From a virus: 20,024 nt of DNA. A program made the translations under genes and the position numbers. Positions within the stretch are counted from its first letter, which is position 1; each line of letters opens with the position of its first letter. The stretch covers positions 1-20,024 of IMG/VR virus record IMGVR_UViG_3300032288_002231; one strand, given 5' to 3'. Below are positions 1 through 6,427 of the stretch, one piece after another. The notes beneath the pieces are model-generated. The model saw nothing but the letters and a program-made list of their open reading frames with translations, was not told the origin of the DNA and searched no databases.

Positions 1-964
1 AGCTGGCTTGCATCAGTTGCTGCCCGAACTCGGCAAACCCCGTGAATTGGGCTCCCTTTGCGGCAGCCCCGCGGGATGCTCCGGGCGTGATTTCTGGAAT
101 CTTCAAGCCCGGGCCGGTTTGCGTCGGAGCAATCATCCGCAAACCTTGAGCTGCCTTGCCGATCAAATAAGAAAGCGCCTCGATCACCTTGCCAACCACG
201 AATGCCAGCATTTTCAGGGCAGGGATCAAAAGCGGAACAATGATCTGCATCAATGGGACGGCCAAGGCAAACATGGCCCCGATCAAATCGGTGATCGGTG
301 GCATTAGCATCCCGACTACTTCCATCAATGCGGAAAACAGCGGAACCAAAGCGTCTATGTATTGAAACAATCCTTGGCCAATCACTCCCGCCAATTGGCC
401 CAGCCATCCAGCCAACAATTCAAACTGGGGAGCAAGCGCAGTCAACAGCCCGGAAAATATCCCGATCACAGGGCCAGCAATGTTCATAATTGCGTCAGCC
501 AACAGCTTGAATGTCGGCATCAATGCCTGAACCACGGGAACCATCGCATCAGCAAAAAGGCGGACGATGGGAACCGCCGCCGCCATGATGGGGATAAACA
601 GACGCCCAACCACGGCAAACAAATCATCAAATGCTAGTTGCAATTGTTCAACAATGGCCGGATTCAATGCCCCGGCAAACTTTTCAGCTATGGAAATGAT
701 CCCGCCAAATGCGTCCGTCAATCCCCCGAACACATCCAAGGGAGCCTTGGCAAGGCTTGCGGTAGCCGCAACAAAACTCACAGATAATCCGGCGACTGCC
801 CGGGAAAACTTCCCGAATGCGTTTTCCATCCCAAGGAACTTTGTTCCAAGGTTAGCCGCGGCAGAACCCAATTTCCCAAGGGCAGTTGATCCCACCACCG
901 CGCTTTGTGCGAGGTTGGAAAATGTCTGGGCCAGTTGCATCATTGCTGCATCACCGGCTGCCAT
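1..964 (-). CDS. Tail tape-measure protein, N-terminal part (runs off left edge)
   Basis: An open frame starts at an ATG (964-962) and stays open to base 1, giving the first 321 residues; the rest lies outside the window. The start has an AGGGAG Shine-Dalgarno about 7 bases upstream and overlaps the preceding chaperone frame by 14 bases. The N-terminus is rich in Ala, Gly and Leu. From about residue 105 to 265 there are repeated hydrophobic helices of the type VPIVRLFADAMVPVVQAL, each punctuated by Pro. A Gly/Ala/Pro-rich linker follows. Long, helical, hydrophobic proteins directly after a G/GT chaperone pair are tape-measure proteins, which set tail length and are involved in DNA entry. The assignment rests on gene order and composition, because tape-measure sequences diverge strongly. 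A hydrolase domain further downstream cannot be excluded. Confidence 0.85.
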   Translation of the reverse strand, partial: MAAGDAAMMQLAQTFSNLAQSAVVGSTALGKLGSAAANLGTKFLGMENAFGKFSRAVAGLSVSFVAATASLAKAPLDVFGGLTDAFGGIISIAEKFAGALNPAIVEQLQLAFDDLFAVVGRLFIPIMAAAVPIVRLFADAMVPVVQALMPTFKLLADAIMNIAGPVIGIFSGLLTALAPQFELLAGWLGQLAGVIGQGLFQYIDALVPLFSALMEVVGMLMPPITDLIGAMFALAVPLMQIIVPLLIPALKMLAFVVGKVIEALSYLIGKAAQGLRMIAPTQTGPGLKIPEITPGASRGAAAKGAQFTGFAEFGQQLMQAS

Positions 965-1187
965 AGATCATCTCCCTCGCTTCTTCTTCGGTCTTGCCGT
1001 TGGCCATCCAAAACCGGATCGCTTGTTGCTTTTCTGATTCGCCATCATCAAACGCATACGGCAACGGCAACGGATTCCCTTTTGGGTCTCTCTTTCTAAA
1101 GTAAATGCCCAAAATCTGCCGGGGGGTGAGTTCTGCCAACTGTTCCATCGTCAACAGATACGGCTCATCCACAAGCGTTGCCACCAT
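951..1187 (-). CDS. Tail assembly chaperone, downstream (T-like) frame, probably expressed by -1 frameshift
   Basis: This 78-residue frame lies between the G-like frame and the tape-measure gene. It begins ATG GTG GCA (1187) but has no Shine-Dalgarno near that ATG; the nearest purine tract is the G run about 28 bases upstream, inside the previous gene. The same frame is open upstream past that gene's stop, back to about base 1283. That is what a programmed -1 frameshift needs. If fused, the product from 1654 to 951 would be 234 residues. The content (a MEQLAELTPRQI helix, an acidic middle, an EEAREMIYG end) does not itself identify a family. In lambda-like phages gpGT binds the tape measure during tail assembly. 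Independent initiation at 1187 is the alternative. Confidence 0.75.
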   Translation of the reverse strand: MVATLVDEPYLLTMEQLAELTPRQILGIYFRKRDPKGNPLPLPYAFDDGESEKQQAIRFWMANGKTEEEAREMIYGSR

Positions 1188-1204
1188 CTGCGGCCAATGG
1201 GGAA

Positions 1205-1654
1205 CTATGTCGCCCCCTCCGTCTCCGTCTCCCCGTTTCCCTCCCGCCTCGGCATGGATTCTTGGATCATCTGATCCATCACCACCTTGAGGGATTCAGA
1301 CTCGTTTTCCACCAGATACTTGGCCCTGATTTCATCAACGCCTAGCATCAGGCCCACAAGGGCAATCATCCCGGGGATGGACTGCAACGCTCGCTGGCAA
1401 TCCGGCCCGCCGAACGCATAACGCCCGGCGATAATATCGGCGCTCACCGCGGAAATGGATTCCTGAAAAGATGATCCCAGAATGTCCCGATGATCGATGA
1501 TTGACTTGAGCGCCCGACCTTCCAGCCACTTTTCAAACCGGCCCATCAATTTCAGGTTGAGCGGCGCGACCTTGTGCCTGTGGCCATCCTTGGCCTCGAA
1601 TACCAATCCTTGAGCCTGTGTCCCGATCGTCTCGGAAACCGTTCGCATAGGCAT
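1205..1654 (-). CDS. Tail assembly chaperone, upstream (G-like) frame
   Basis: The protein has 149 residues and a strong AAGGAGG site 9 bases upstream of its ATG. It sits between the tail-tube-like genes and the T-like frame plus tape measure, the position of gpG in lambdoid siphophages. Its length is close to lambda gpG (about 140 residues). It is mainly helical, with no recognisable catalytic motif; around residues 40-75 there is an LKSIIDHRDILGSSFQESIS segment. The acidic C-terminus (GNGETETEG) is encoded by the purine-rich stretch containing the G5 slip site, 4 to 13 bases before the TAG stop. It is expected to act as a temporary chaperone of the tape measure and to be absent from the mature tail. 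Assignment is by context and frame arrangement. Confidence 0.75.
   Translation of the reverse strand: MPMRTVSETIGTQAQGLVFEAKDGHRHKVAPLNLKLMGRFEKWLEGRALKSIIDHRDILGSSFQESISAVSADIIAGRYAFGGPDCQRALQSIPGMIALVGLMLGVDEIRAKYLVENESESLKVVMDQMIQESMPRREGNGETETEGAT
1211..1220 (-). promoter_or_regulatory. Likely -1 ribosomal slippage site between the G and T frames
   Basis: On the minus strand this reads GGAGGGGGCG. In the zero frame the codons are GAG GGG GCG ACA TAG. Slipping back one base lets the GGG-decoding tRNA re-pair perfectly on GGG and continue as GGC GAC ATA into the downstream frame. It is not the classic GGGAAAG heptamer, so slippage would rest on the G run. No clear downstream pseudoknot was worked out by eye. 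Confidence 0.55.
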
Positions 1655-1668
1655 GGTGGGATGCCTCC

Positions 1669-2166
1669 TTAAACTTGCGTGATGTCAAAATCCCCCGTTG
1701 AATCAGCGGAACACGACCATTTCATGTACCCCTTAACATTCTGATCAATGGTGAATTGGGAAATGATTGCCGGAACCGTCACAACGCCGGATGTTCCAAA
1801 CGCCACGCCATGCGTCAGCAAAATGCGGGCATAGTTGCCAACATGGGGCGTTGATGTCTCAGCCGTGCAAATCCCGGTTAGGGAAATCTTTGCCCGGCGC
1901 ATCCCGCCGAATGTGACTTGCTGGGGCGTTCCGAATTCCATGTACCGGCGCTTCTGACCGGCAAGGTTCGTCATGGTGGGAATCAACGGCGTCAACCGGG
2001 CCAATTGAATGGGCCAGTCAACTTGCTCCTGATAGATGGAAATGTTGGTGGTGTCCACCGTTGGCGCGTCAACTTGCAGCGTGTATGAATACGCCTCAAG
2101 CTCCAGCGATGTGCCGTAGACGAGGCGGGCATTTCTTCCGTAAAGGGCTGCAAGAGGCGCGGCCAT
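1669..2166 (-). CDS. Tail tube-like protein (second, longer copy)
   Basis: The protein has 165 residues and is preceded by AGGTGA. It opens with GRNARLVYG and then has TVDTTNIS near residue 40. These match GKNASITIG and TVDVTNFT at the same spacing in the next gene upstream (2177-2521). The rest alternates beta-prone stretches and short loops and ends in FDITQV. Phage tail-tube proteins commonly begin with this G-x-N-A, then TVD-x-TN pattern, and they lie just before the G/GT chaperones. I infer a tail-tube or tube-related structural protein. One of the pair probably polymerises as the tube; the other could be a tube variant, a tail-tip ring or a decoration. Which does which cannot be told from sequence alone. 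Confidence 0.65.
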   Translation of the reverse strand: MAAPLAALYGRNARLVYGTSLELEAYSYTLQVDAPTVDTTNISIYQEQVDWPIQLARLTPLIPTMTNLAGQKRRYMEFGTPQQVTFGGMRRAKISLTGICTAETSTPHVGNYARILLTHGVAFGTSGVVTVPAIISQFTIDQNVKGYMKWSCSADSTGDFDITQV

Positions 2167-2176
2167 TCATCACCTA

Positions 2177-2521
2177 TCAGACAGCGGTGATGGAACCGGA
2201 AAGCTCAAGGGTTGCTTTATCCTTGACCGCCGTATTCTTCTTGACGCTGGTAAGGATGATCCTGCGGGTAGCCGCCCCGCCACCACCGCCCACATCAAAG
2301 GTGATCAGCCCGGTTGCTCCGACAGTCGGCGTCAGCCCTGTATAAGGCCCGCTAGTGGACATGGTCCCGCCCGTCACCCCGGCGATCAAGGCGATCTCGC
2401 CATTGGTAGTGAAATTGGTCACATCCACCGTTTCCGCGGTGTCATCCAGCGACCAAGTATCCATCGGGTACAGAACCCCGCCGATGGTGATCGATGCGTT
2501 TTTACCGGCATAGTAAGCCAT
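2177..2521 (-). CDS. Tail tube-like protein (shorter copy)
   Basis: The protein has 114 residues and lies one base after the stop of the preceding structural gene. Its pattern is GKNASITIGG, then WSLDD, then TVDVTNFTTNGE, then a glycine-rich IAGVTGGTMSTSG turn and a final beta strand (TLELSGSI). This is the usual layout of small siphovirus major tail proteins: a beta-sandwich core with a DVTN loop and an amplitude-restoring G-rich turn. It resembles the following gene (1669-2166) at both the G-x-N-A and TVD-x-TN positions, which suggests tandem duplication. A run of five glycines around residue 78 marks a flexible loop. The alternative is a small capsid or tail decoration protein. Confidence 0.65.
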   Translation of the reverse strand: MAYYAGKNASITIGGVLYPMDTWSLDDTAETVDVTNFTTNGEIALIAGVTGGTMSTSGPYTGLTPTVGATGLITFDVGGGGGAATRRIILTSVKKNTAVKDKATLELSGSITAV

Positions 2522-2522
2522 G

Positions 2523-3005
2523 TCACGGGCCTCCGATGATCGCGATGTTATAGGTCATTGTGACCGATCCGGGGTTGGATATTTTGATGTTGCGAACTGT
2601 GCTGCTGACGGTCGCCGCGGTTGCCTGACTGAAGCAGAACCCGCCCCCAGCCGGGATAGTGATCGCCGGGCTTGTCCCGCTAAAGAACCATGTCAAGGGA
2701 TTGCTGGCCCCGGGCTCAATTTTCAGGCTGTCCGTTGTGGCCTTGGCAATGATCGCATAAACCCGAACCATCTGGACGGACTGCCCAAGCTGGTCGGTGA
2801 ATGAATACAGGTCAATCGTCGCGCTGGCAGCCGCCGCCAATGTTCCTTGAGCGACATAGATGCTGTTGGCGGCAGACGATCCAACCGTGTAAACCGTGTT
2901 CAGGGCAAGGCTATCCGGCCCCTGAACAGTCGGCTGGTATCCCGTATTGGCCTTGGTTTGCTGCCAAGCCGCCGAGATGGATACATTGGCGAAGTCTAGT
3001 GCCAT
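2523..3005 (-). CDS. Beta-rich phage structural protein of unknown role
   Basis: The protein has 160 residues. Its start overlaps the previous stop by one base (TAATG), so the two are translationally coupled. The composition is Ala/Ser/Thr rich with regularly spaced hydrophobic residues, typical of a beta-sandwich virion protein. Visible elements are TIDLYSFTDQLGQSVQMVRV, then LKIEPG, then an AITIPAGGGFCF edge strand, then ISNPGSVTMTYNIAIIG at the end. No enzyme motif is seen. The position between the tail-terminator candidate and the tail-tube genes suggests a minor tail, decoration or receptor-interacting component. It shares general layout with the preceding gene (3005-3385), which may be a distant paralogue. 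Confidence 0.6.
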   Translation of the reverse strand: MALDFANVSISAAWQQTKANTGYQPTVQGPDSLALNTVYTVGSSAANSIYVAQGTLAAAASATIDLYSFTDQLGQSVQMVRVYAIIAKATTDSLKIEPGASNPLTWFFSGTSPAITIPAGGGFCFSQATAATVSSTVRNIKISNPGSVTMTYNIAIIGGP

Positions 3006-3385
3006 TACACATCCTCAAGCACATAGACATAAAGATTACCGCCCGGGGTGCTGCTGACAGCAAGCGTCGCACAATCACCCGAGATTGGATTGCTGGTCGG
3101 GAACCCGTCTTGCCAGATCAATGGCTTGTTGGCCACCAGCGCAAAGGTGTTCACCGTGCTGCCGCCGCTATTCTTGGTCAAGACCGTCATGGCAGCATCT
3201 GCCCACATGACGATTGACTTCACTTGGCTGGCATCAATCGGGAAGATCACCGTAAACGCAGAAGCGGCAGGGGCAATGACCACTTCCGCGGCTGACGCCC
3301 CGTCAGCGGTCTGGCTTGCCGTGAAATTCAGATTCGGGCCGCCCGAGTTGCTGAAGGTGATTCCAACATTGTGAGAAAGCGCCAT
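3005..3385 (-). CDS. Small beta-rich structural protein of unknown role
   Basis: The protein has 126 residues and is coupled to its upstream neighbour by TAATG. It is rich in Ala, Ser, Thr and Gly with alternating hydrophobic residues, and has no charged catalytic cluster, signal peptide or membrane segment. The central segment (FPIDASQVKSIVMWADAAMT) aligns in layout with GQSVQMVRVYAIIAKATTD in the next gene, and both end in a beta hairpin. I infer a virion protein, with a decoration or minor tail role most likely from its position. Function is not recognised. Confidence 0.55.
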   Translation of the reverse strand: MALSHNVGITFSNSGGPNLNFTASQTADGASAAEVVIAPAASAFTVIFPIDASQVKSIVMWADAAMTVLTKNSGGSTVNTFALVANKPLIWQDGFPTSNPISGDCATLAVSSTPGGNLYVYVLEDV

Positions 3386-3825
3386 TATGCAACCCTCGTT
3401 TCGTCGCTCAGGAAATTGGCCCGGAATGTTGTGAGTTCAACGGTCGCACGCTGCTCTATCTGTATAAATGGCCCGCCCATGTTCAATTGCGTGTCGTACA
3501 CCGTTCCGGCCCCGCCCAACAGGGGCTGATAGATCGCGTTTCGGATCGTCTGGCGCAAAGCCAAATATCCTTGGACATCCAAATCCTGATCCCTGTTCCC
3601 GGCAAGATACATCACGACCACAACCGGGTAGATGTAAGCAACCTTTAGATTGAATGCTTCCTGTTCAATGATCTCCCCATCCTCGCTCGGGGAAATGACC
3701 ACCATCGGGAAGGGATCGCCCGTCAGCATGACCGGACGCTTGCGAAGGGCAACCGTTGCGCTGGTCGTGACCGCAGATTCAACCCGGGTCTTCAATGCGC
3801 TCAGGATGTCAAAGTAAACGCTCAT
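3385..3825 (-). CDS. Putative tail terminator / tail completion protein
   Basis: The protein has 146 residues. Its start overlaps the upstream stop as ATGA. The N-terminus, MSVYFDILSALKTRVES, is an amphipathic helix; it is followed by RKRPVMLTGDPFPMVVISP and later by VVVVMYLAGNRDQDL. A helix, then an RP-x-x-[beta] segment with a conserved proline, then a central beta sheet is the general shape of gpU/tail-terminator-like proteins. These sit between the head-closure protein and the tail tube in siphophage maps. The terminator caps the tube and docks with the connector. The call is by context and fold-type reasoning, so a different connector protein is possible. Confidence 0.5.
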   Translation of the reverse strand: MSVYFDILSALKTRVESAVTTSATVALRKRPVMLTGDPFPMVVISPSEDGEIIEQEAFNLKVAYIYPVVVVMYLAGNRDQDLDVQGYLALRQTIRNAIYQPLLGGAGTVYDTQLNMGGPFIQIEQRATVELTTFRANFLSDETRVA

Positions 3826-4265
3826 GGGAGGTCAATGTCCTCAACGGGCGTCCCGGCTTGCGCCTCGCATTCAAGCTGGTATTTGTTTCCCCAGACATCG
3901 TGATTGACAGCCGATATGAACCACTTAGTACCGTTCTGATCGGTGATTGATCCATTTAGTTGGGGCTGATAAACAACGCCATTGGAACCCGTCAGGATCA
4001 CCGAATCCGTGTCAGCCAAAAGATAATCGGTTGTGGAACCCTGCCAGACGATCTGGTCGGTGACAATCAGCTTGTCCCGCCACAGGTTCCAGATGCAAAA
4101 GGTTCGATAACCAAGCGTCCCATCGCCTGTATCGCTCAGGATGGTGTCAACGCCCTGCTGAAGGGCGTTTTCAACCGTGATGGCTATGCCATCCTGATTC
4201 TGCAATGTGACGGTCTGGGTGTTGTCAAAAACCGCCCAATCACCGGAAATATCAAGGGTGGGCAT
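3822..4265 (-). CDS. Putative head-tail connector / head-closure protein
   Basis: The protein has 147 residues and a beta-rich sequence: TQTVTLQNQDGIAITVENAL, several strands in the middle, WFISAVNHDVWGNKYQLECE near the end and an acidic tail. A compact beta barrel ending in a measured NGTKWFISAV-type hairpin is common in head-closure proteins. The gene lies two positions after the capsid and just before the tail-terminator candidate. No enzymatic motif is visible. The family is not recognised with certainty; the call rests mainly on gene order. Confidence 0.45.
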   Translation of the reverse strand: MPTLDISGDWAVFDNTQTVTLQNQDGIAITVENALQQGVDTILSDTGDGTLGYRTFCIWNLWRDKLIVTDQIVWQGSTTDYLLADTDSVILTGSNGVVYQPQLNGSITDQNGTKWFISAVNHDVWGNKYQLECEAQAGTPVEDIDLP

Positions 4266-4272
4266 TCGTCAC

Positions 4273-4491
4273 CTAGTAAATTTGGGAACGAATTTCCTGT
4301 GGAGACAGGATTTGAGCCATGCGGTTCAATTCCCCGACTTGACGGAGCAAGGATTCCCGCCATTCCGTCCGGGAAACAGACTGGCCCCCCACCGAATAGC
4401 TCGGTTGGGGGCTTACGCTGTCCGCAGTCAAAGCCGCCAGCAAATTGGTTCGCTGGGTGGCCAAAGCGGCAATGTCATCAGCAAGCGCCAT
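4273..4491 (-). CDS. Small phage protein in the head-tail junction region (unknown function)
   Basis: The protein has 72 residues and a TAATG overlap with its upstream neighbour. It has an N-terminal helix, ADDIAALATQRTNLLAAL, then a Pro/Ser-rich loop and SYSVGGQSVSRTEWRESLLRQV, then a helix ending QEIRSQIY. The 'helix, then SYSV-G-x-SV-S-R-x-EW' layout recurs in small phage head-tail proteins with no assigned role, and the size recalls gpW-like joining proteins. I know of no biochemical function. Co-location with capsid and connector genes is the only functional clue. Confidence 0.55.
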   Translation of the reverse strand: MALADDIAALATQRTNLLAALTADSVSPQPSYSVGGQSVSRTEWRESLLRQVGELNRMAQILSPQEIRSQIY

Positions 4492-4733
4492 TAGGACACC
4501 CTGTAGGCGTGTTCGGTTGAGGTGATGCCCATTGACGCATTGTATGCGTTGATGGCCTCGCCCTGTGAGTCAGCCTCAATTTCCATATCGGGCAGATGGG
4601 ATAGGCCGATCTTCCAAACCTTCTTGGATTCGGTGACGATCGGTTGGGTATCTGCGGGCAAAGCCGGGGCCAGCATCTCGCTGACCACCGGCTTGAATTC
4701 CGCTTCAACCCGCTCTTTACGGGGGCGGGCCAT
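4491..4733 (-). CDS. Small conserved-looking phage protein after the capsid gene (unknown)
   Basis: The protein has 80 residues and an AAGGAG site 9 bases upstream of the ATG. The N-terminus is basic (MARPRKERVEAEF). The second half, WKIGLSHLPDMEIEADSQGE followed by AINAYNASMGI, has the feel of a small alpha/beta domain like those in short ORFs that follow phage capsid genes. No motif gives a function. It sits six bases after the major capsid stop codon and is probably co-translated at high level with it. Confidence 0.55.
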   Translation of the reverse strand: MARPRKERVEAEFKPVVSEMLAPALPADTQPIVTESKKVWKIGLSHLPDMEIEADSQGEAINAYNASMGITSTEHAYRVS

Positions 4734-4739
4734 TTAGGA

Positions 4740-5903
4740 TTACTCCTTGCCGAGAACCACGAAGCGGGGATCACGGACGCCCGCGACACCCATCCACGAA
4801 GCCTTGACGGCCAAAGCGATATCCTGATTGAACTCCAGCGGGTTCAACGGGGGAGCCTCAACCACCTTGAGGGGCATCGCTTCCCGCCAGACGAACGCCT
4901 TCTTGAAGTCGCCCAGATAGACGCGGCCGTTGGCATTCGCCGCAGTCACGCCGCTATCGGTCAGCGCCTTGAGGGCATGGGGGCTGGTCAGGATTTGATA
5001 ATCCCGATCCAAGGGGTTGGATGCCTGTGTGCGGACAGGCTCGCCCGTGGTGGCGTAGTTGCCGCGCTGAACCTCGGTTGCGTTGACGATGGACCGCGCC
5101 TGATACTTCAGAGCGGGCATCACCAGCATCTGCTTGGGCTCGATCAGGATCGGATAGCCCGTCACAGGATCAACCATGTTCACAAACAACTGCTCAAGGC
5201 TGTTGATTGATGTCCAGTCGGTCAGGGAGTAGGTGGCAAGAGTGTTAACCCAACTGCCCGTGGTGAGGTAGGTGTTGTAGCTGGTTCCGTTCCAACTGTG
5301 ATTGTTGGTCACGCCCAGCACAACTTGCAGGATTTTGTACTCCCGGGTCAGGCCCAGATAAGTACCGACCGACCGGGCCGAATCCAGAATCTGGGTGGTG
5401 AGATCGGAGTAGATGGCCTCCATTGACACGGCGCAGATGCGTCCGTGCTTCTCAACGCCCGGATAGGTGATGTACTGACCGGCGAATTGGGTCTGGGGGT
5501 AGGGCTCGCCTTCCTCCAGTTTCTCGCCAAGGTCACGCACATCGGACAAGTAAGGAACCTTCTGGGTTCCAAGGTTGCCATTGGTCACCGGAACAGTAGT
5601 GGCCAACTGGTCGCCAATGAAGCTGGCCAGCTGGTACTTTTCCTTGATTTCGTTGACCAAAAGCTGTCCGGTGATTGCGGTGAACAGAGAAGCGGAAACC
5701 GCCTCGCTGGACTCCTGAACCCGGGTCATCCGGTTTTCAAGGACATCGTGCCAGTTGTGACCGATGAACGCCTCGGCCATGCGGCGCAGGGAGAAATCAC
5801 TCGGGGTGATCTTCTTGTCCGCGATGGCTTCCTTAAGCGTGTTAACGGTCGCCTGAACGCCGTTCTGCTCGCAAACTTGCTTGAGCTTGAATTCAATCGA
5901 CAT
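4740..5903 (-). CDS. Major capsid protein (HK97 fold)
   Basis: The protein has 387 residues and an AAGGAGG Shine-Dalgarno before the ATG. Its position after the prohead protease and putative decoration protein is the canonical place for the major head protein. The N-terminal ~75 residues are helical and charged, as expected for a delta or assembly domain. The middle has the long-helix and beta-hinge patterns of HK97-fold proteins, with VPYLSDVRDLGEKLEEGEPY near residues 120-140 as an E-loop-like segment. The C-terminus closes with a PFNP-like stretch (PPLNPLEFNQDIALAVKASW) and RDPRFVVLGK, which resembles the Mu gpT-like branch. Whether the N-terminus is removed by the upstream protease is unknown. 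Confidence 0.85.
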   Translation of the reverse strand: MSIEFKLKQVCEQNGVQATVNTLKEAIADKKITPSDFSLRRMAEAFIGHNWHDVLENRMTRVQESSEAVSASLFTAITGQLLVNEIKEKYQLASFIGDQLATTVPVTNGNLGTQKVPYLSDVRDLGEKLEEGEPYPQTQFAGQYITYPGVEKHGRICAVSMEAIYSDLTTQILDSARSVGTYLGLTREYKILQVVLGVTNNHSWNGTSYNTYLTTGSWVNTLATYSLTDWTSINSLEQLFVNMVDPVTGYPILIEPKQMLVMPALKYQARSIVNATEVQRGNYATTGEPVRTQASNPLDRDYQILTSPHALKALTDSGVTAANANGRVYLGDFKKAFVWREAMPLKVVEAPPLNPLEFNQDIALAVKASWMGVAGVRDPRFVVLGKE

Positions 5904-5928
5904 TGGAAAAACCTCCTTGTGTGTTTGG

Positions 5929-6411
5929 TTAGGACTGGCGAGCCAGCGGGTTGAGCTTGCTCAGAATCTGGATTTTCACTCGGGTGATCGAGGTTCCGCG
6001 CTCAACAACCCTGCCAATGGCAAGGGCTTCCGAGGCAACGGAAACGACCTTCTGATCCTCAAGGGCGTTGCCGGATTGCTTGGCGCAACCGACCAGATCG
6101 CCCACCTCGAAAGTTGCCGAGGCGCAATCAAAGGTGAACACGCCGCCCGCGTCAACTCGGATGACATTGTCGGTGGCGTTGCCGAACACCCGGGCGACAT
6201 TGGCGTCCTTTTGCTGACCGGACACACCGAGGAACTTCGTCACAAAGTTCGTTTGGGTGGTGGCAAGGTTGGTGTCCCAAGTCTCATCAGAAGCCTTGAC
6301 AAGGGTTCCGCTGGACATTCCCACGATGTCACCGACAGCAACCGCCTTGGCGGTGGCGACGGTGGCAATCGTCGGATTGGTGTTGCCGAATTGGTACTGA
6401 GAAACAGGCAT
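5929..6411 (-). CDS. Putative capsid decoration / head accessory protein
   Basis: The protein has 160 residues and a very strong AAGGAGG site. It is a beta-rich sequence with repeated V-x-V-GD turns: AVAVGDIVGMSSGTLVKA near residue 25, then FEVGDLVG near residue 100 and ALAIGRVVERG near 135. This pattern of a small barrel with GD-containing turns is shared by DUF2190-like and lambda gpD-type head proteins. The location between protease/scaffold and major capsid supports a decoration or head-stabilising role. No catalytic residues are evident. Confidence 0.65.
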   Translation of the reverse strand: MPVSQYQFGNTNPTIATVATAKAVAVGDIVGMSSGTLVKASDETWDTNLATTQTNFVTKFLGVSGQQKDANVARVFGNATDNVIRVDAGGVFTFDCASATFEVGDLVGCAKQSGNALEDQKVVSVASEALAIGRVVERGTSITRVKIQILSKLNPLARQS

Positions 6412-6427
6412 GGATCAAACCTCCTTA

